From Bacteroidota bacterium (lineage in GTDB: Bacteria; Bacteroidota; Bacteroidia; Flavobacteriales; Flavobacteriaceae), in assembly GCA_015767395.1 (NCBI GenBank), contig JADWMI010000108.1:1-7699 (forward strand): DNA of 7,699 nucleotides. The letters run 5' to 3'. The first letter of the stretch is position 1, and every line of letters starts with the position of its first letter. Shown piece by piece: positions 5,956-7,699 of the stretch. The notes under the pieces were generated by a model. The model saw only the letters and a list, made by a program, of their open reading frames with translations. It was not told the origin of the DNA and did not search any database. The translations under genes and the position numbers were made by a program.

Positions 5956-7098
5956 ATGGATTTTAATTTAACCGAAGAACAAATAATGATACGCGATGCT
6001 GCACGTGATTTTGCGCAAACCGAGCTTTTACCAGGGGTTATTGAACGTGATGAGAATCAACAATTTCCCAAAGAACAAATTAAAAAAATGGGAGAGCTTG
6101 GATTTTTAGGAATGATGGTTGATCCAAAATACGGAGGGAGTGGATTAGACACTGCTTCATATGTATTAGCCATGGAAGAAATTTCAAAAGTAGACGCATC
6201 GGCTTCAGTTGTTATGTCTGTAAATAACTCTTTGGTTTGTTGGGGTTTAGAAACATTTGGTACGGAAGCGCAAAAACAAAAATATTTAATACCGCTTGCC
6301 ACAGGTGAAATTATAGGGGCTTTTTGTTTAAGTGAACCTGAAGCTGGTTCTGATGCCACTTCACAACGTACCACTGCCATTGATAAAGGTGACTATTATT
6401 TAGTAAATGGAACAAAAAACTGGATTACAAACGGAAGCAGCGCAAGTGTTTACATCGTTATTACCCAAACTGATGTCGAAAAAGGCTCTAAAGGAATCAA
6501 CGCTTTAATACTTGAAAAAGGAATGGAAGGTTTTACTGTTGGTCCTAAAGAAAATAAATTAGGAATCCGTGGATCAGATACACATTCTTTGATGTTTACA
6601 GACGTAAAAGTCCCAAAAGAAAATAGAATTGGCGAGGATGGTTTTGGATTTAAATTTGCTATGAAAACATTGGCTGGGGGTAGAATTGGAATCGCTTCGC
6701 AAGCTTTAGGAATTGCTTCAGGCGCCTATGAGTTGGCTTTAAAATACTCTAAAGAACGTAAAACTTTCGGGAAAGAAATTAGTCAGCATCAAGCCATTGC
6801 TTTTAAGTTGGCTGATATGGCAACACAAATAGAGGCTGCCCGACTTTTATGCATGAAAGCTGCGTGGGAGAAAGATCAAAAACAGAATTATGATTTAAGC
6901 AGTGCCATGGCTAAATTATACGCAGCAGATATGGCAATGCAAGTAACAGTAGAAGCTGTTCAAATACATGGCGGTTATGGATTTGTAAAAGAATATCACG
7001 TAGAACGATTAATGCGTGACGCCAAAATCACACAGATCTATGAAGGCACTTCTGAAATTCAAAAGATTGTAATCTCTAGGAGTATTCTAAGAGATTAA
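5956..7098 (+). CDS. Acyl-CoA dehydrogenase, short-chain/butyryl-CoA type
   Basis: FAD-dependent flavoenzyme that introduces the trans-2,3 double bond into acyl-CoA thioesters and passes electrons to electron-transfer flavoprotein. It is a complete 380-residue protein of standard length. The N-terminal helical domain (about 1-115) contains GFLGMMVDPKYGGSG (49-63). The middle beta domain begins with the family signature AFCLSEPEAGSDA (122-134) and WITNG (156-160), which bind FAD and substrate, and continues with KLGIRGSDTH (201-210) and VPKENRIG (219-226). The C-terminal helical domain has RKTFGKEISQHQAIAFKLAD (268-287), HGGYGF (338-343) and IYEGTSEIQ (361-369), where Glu363 is at the place of the catalytic base of butyryl-CoA dehydrogenase. 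Substrate length cannot be settled from sequence; short straight-chain or branched-chain acyl-CoA is likely. It stands alone on the plus strand, ending at the palindromic terminator, with no ETF or beta-oxidation gene next to it. Confidence 0.96.
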   Translation: MDFNLTEEQIMIRDAARDFAQTELLPGVIERDENQQFPKEQIKKMGELGFLGMMVDPKYGGSGLDTASYVLAMEEISKVDASASVVMSVNNSLVCWGLETFGTEAQKQKYLIPLATGEIIGAFCLSEPEAGSDATSQRTTAIDKGDYYLVNGTKNWITNGSSASVYIVITQTDVEKGSKGINALILEKGMEGFTVGPKENKLGIRGSDTHSLMFTDVKVPKENRIGEDGFGFKFAMKTLAGGRIGIASQALGIASGAYELALKYSKERKTFGKEISQHQAIAFKLADMATQIEAARLLCMKAAWEKDQKQNYDLSSAMAKLYAADMAMQVTVEAVQIHGGYGFVKEYHVERLMRDAKITQIYEGTSEIQKIVISRSILRD

Positions 7099-7178
7099 AT
7101 TTCTTTTATTTTGATTTCAAGAAATGTTTTAAGAACAAAAAAACTTTAAACAACTATTATTTTTTCTATTTAACAGAC

Positions 7179-7212
7179 AAAAAATCCTCATTGTATACAA
7201 TGAGGATTTTTT
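7179..7212. terminator. Bidirectional terminator, perfect 34-base palindrome
   Basis: Bases 7179-7195 are the exact reverse complement of 7196-7212. The core ATCCTCATTG pairs with CAATGAGGAT, flanked by six A on the left and six T on the right, so either strand yields a stable hairpin followed by a U-run. It lies 80 bases after the dehydrogenase stop and 21 bases after the stop of the convergent DUF6526-type gene. The placement between converging genes and the symmetry fit a shared intrinsic terminator. Confidence 0.92.
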
Positions 7213-7233
7213 AATCATATTTTTAAAGTCTAT

Positions 7234-7662
7234 TTAAACCCTGTAATTATCAGCCTTCCAATTTTTAATTGCTTGTTTAATCTCCTTCTCTGAAAGGTTT
7301 TGCTTTTCTGCCAGATCAACTAACGAAATAAATTCTTCATCTGAAGCAAATCGCAAACCAATAATTTGTCGTGTGCTAATTTTATTACTCAAAGGCTTTC
7401 CTGTAAGAATAAAATATCTCAATTTTTCTTCAGCTCTTATTGCTCTATCCTGTGCTTTTAACGCGAATGCCCTTAAATAAAAAGCCAGTATTAATAAAAT
7501 AAATGATATCAACACCACTAATGACGCTGAGTATAAATTTTCTGTTGAAGCATAGATTGCATTTCGTATTGCTCCAATTAAAAGCACCATTATTGCCAAA
7601 AAGGTAATACCGTGAAAACCTATTACAAGTCTACTATGATTTGCAAACGTTTGTTCTTTCAT
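7234..7662 (-). CDS. DUF6526-type small membrane protein, function unknown
   Basis: I recognise this as the small Bacteroidota membrane-protein family called DUF6526, from remembered pattern only; no function is established. The 142 residues show a hydrophilic N-terminus (KEQTFANHSR), two membrane helices at about 13-33 and 45-64, and a cytoplasmic-looking C-terminal half. That half has the strongly patterned segment LRAFALKAQDRAIRAEEKLR (63-82), then ILTGKPL (85-91), ISTRQIIGLRFASDEEFISL (95-114) and a charged helical end, SEKEIKQAIKNWKADNYRV. The short turn between helices suggests a hairpin in the membrane with both ends in the cytoplasm (inference). The ATG at 7662 is well placed, as it directly precedes the typical KEQ.F.NH start. 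It is a probable single-gene unit with a -7 box 26 bases upstream and the palindromic terminator downstream. Nothing in the neighbours hints at a role. Confidence 0.85.
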   Translation of the reverse strand: MKEQTFANHSRLVIGFHGITFLAIMVLLIGAIRNAIYASTENLYSASLVVLISFILLILAFYLRAFALKAQDRAIRAEEKLRYFILTGKPLSNKISTRQIIGLRFASDEEFISLVDLAEKQNLSEKEIKQAIKNWKADNYRV

Positions 7663-7688
7663 ATTTTTTAATTTAAGTTAGTATACAG

Positions 7689-7696
7689 CAAATATA
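7689..7696 (-). promoter_or_regulatory. Candidate -7 box for the DUF6526-type gene
   Basis: On the minus strand this reads TATATTTG, a full match to the Bacteroidota -7 consensus TAnnTTTG, 26 bases upstream of the ATG at 7662. The expected TTG -33 element would fall beyond the right edge of the window and cannot be checked. The same octamer with similar flanks precedes nhaB. Confidence 0.55.
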
Positions 7697-7699
7697 GGT

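Noticed and set aside
6057..6380. A 107-codon minus-strand open frame
   Set aside because: It is antisense to the well-supported acyl-CoA dehydrogenase and has no recognisable features.
5956..7098. A fatty-acid degradation operon
   Set aside because: No thiolase, hydratase, hydroxyacyl-CoA dehydrogenase or ETF gene is adjacent, and the gene is bounded by a divergent gene and a terminator.

Overview
The window looks like an ordinary chromosomal segment of a Bacteroidota bacterium, most likely a member of the Flavobacteriaceae and possibly marine. The DNA is AT-rich and its starts lack clear Shine-Dalgarno sequences. Two intergenic regions carry a TATATTTG box that matches the Bacteroidota -7 consensus TAnnTTTG. 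The protein types (a Bacteroidota-style TonB/ExbD/ExbB set, a DUF6526-type membrane protein, a FolC with DTGHN) agree with this. The marine suggestion is inference from the Na+/H+ antiporter NhaB.

Layout from left to right. Positions 1-3115 hold a minus-strand cluster, transcribed as exbB (2423-3115), exbD (1932-2324), a tonB-like gene (1041-1928) and folC (1-1034, cut by the window edge). The last three are nearly contiguous, with gaps of 3 and 6 bases. A 98-base gap with inverted and direct repeats separates exbB from exbD. Upstream, a strong intrinsic terminator (3184-3211) isolates this cluster from nhaB (3234-4703, minus). nhaB has its own candidate -7 box just beyond the stop of anmK (4784-5857, minus). 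anmK is divergent from a plus-strand acyl-CoA dehydrogenase (5956-7098). A 34-base perfect palindrome (7179-7212) sits between that gene and a convergent minus-strand DUF6526-type membrane protein (7234-7662), whose candidate -7 box lies at the right edge.

How the genes work together: ExbB, ExbD and the TonB-like protein should form one inner-membrane, proton-driven complex that energises outer-membrane transport. NhaB exchanges Na+ for H+ and so affects the same ion gradients. AnmK recycles a peptidoglycan sugar, FolC makes (poly)glutamylated folates, and the acyl-CoA dehydrogenase acts in fatty-acid or branched-chain amino-acid breakdown. Apart from the ExbB/ExbD/TonB set these are independent housekeeping genes. 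I see no mobile element, CRISPR array, tRNA, rRNA, defence system or biosynthetic cluster, and no gene-free stretch over 300 bases. No undescribed system is evident. The points most worth a second look are the repeat-rich exbB-exbD spacer, the TolA-like build of the TonB protein, and the altered active-site motif of AnmK.
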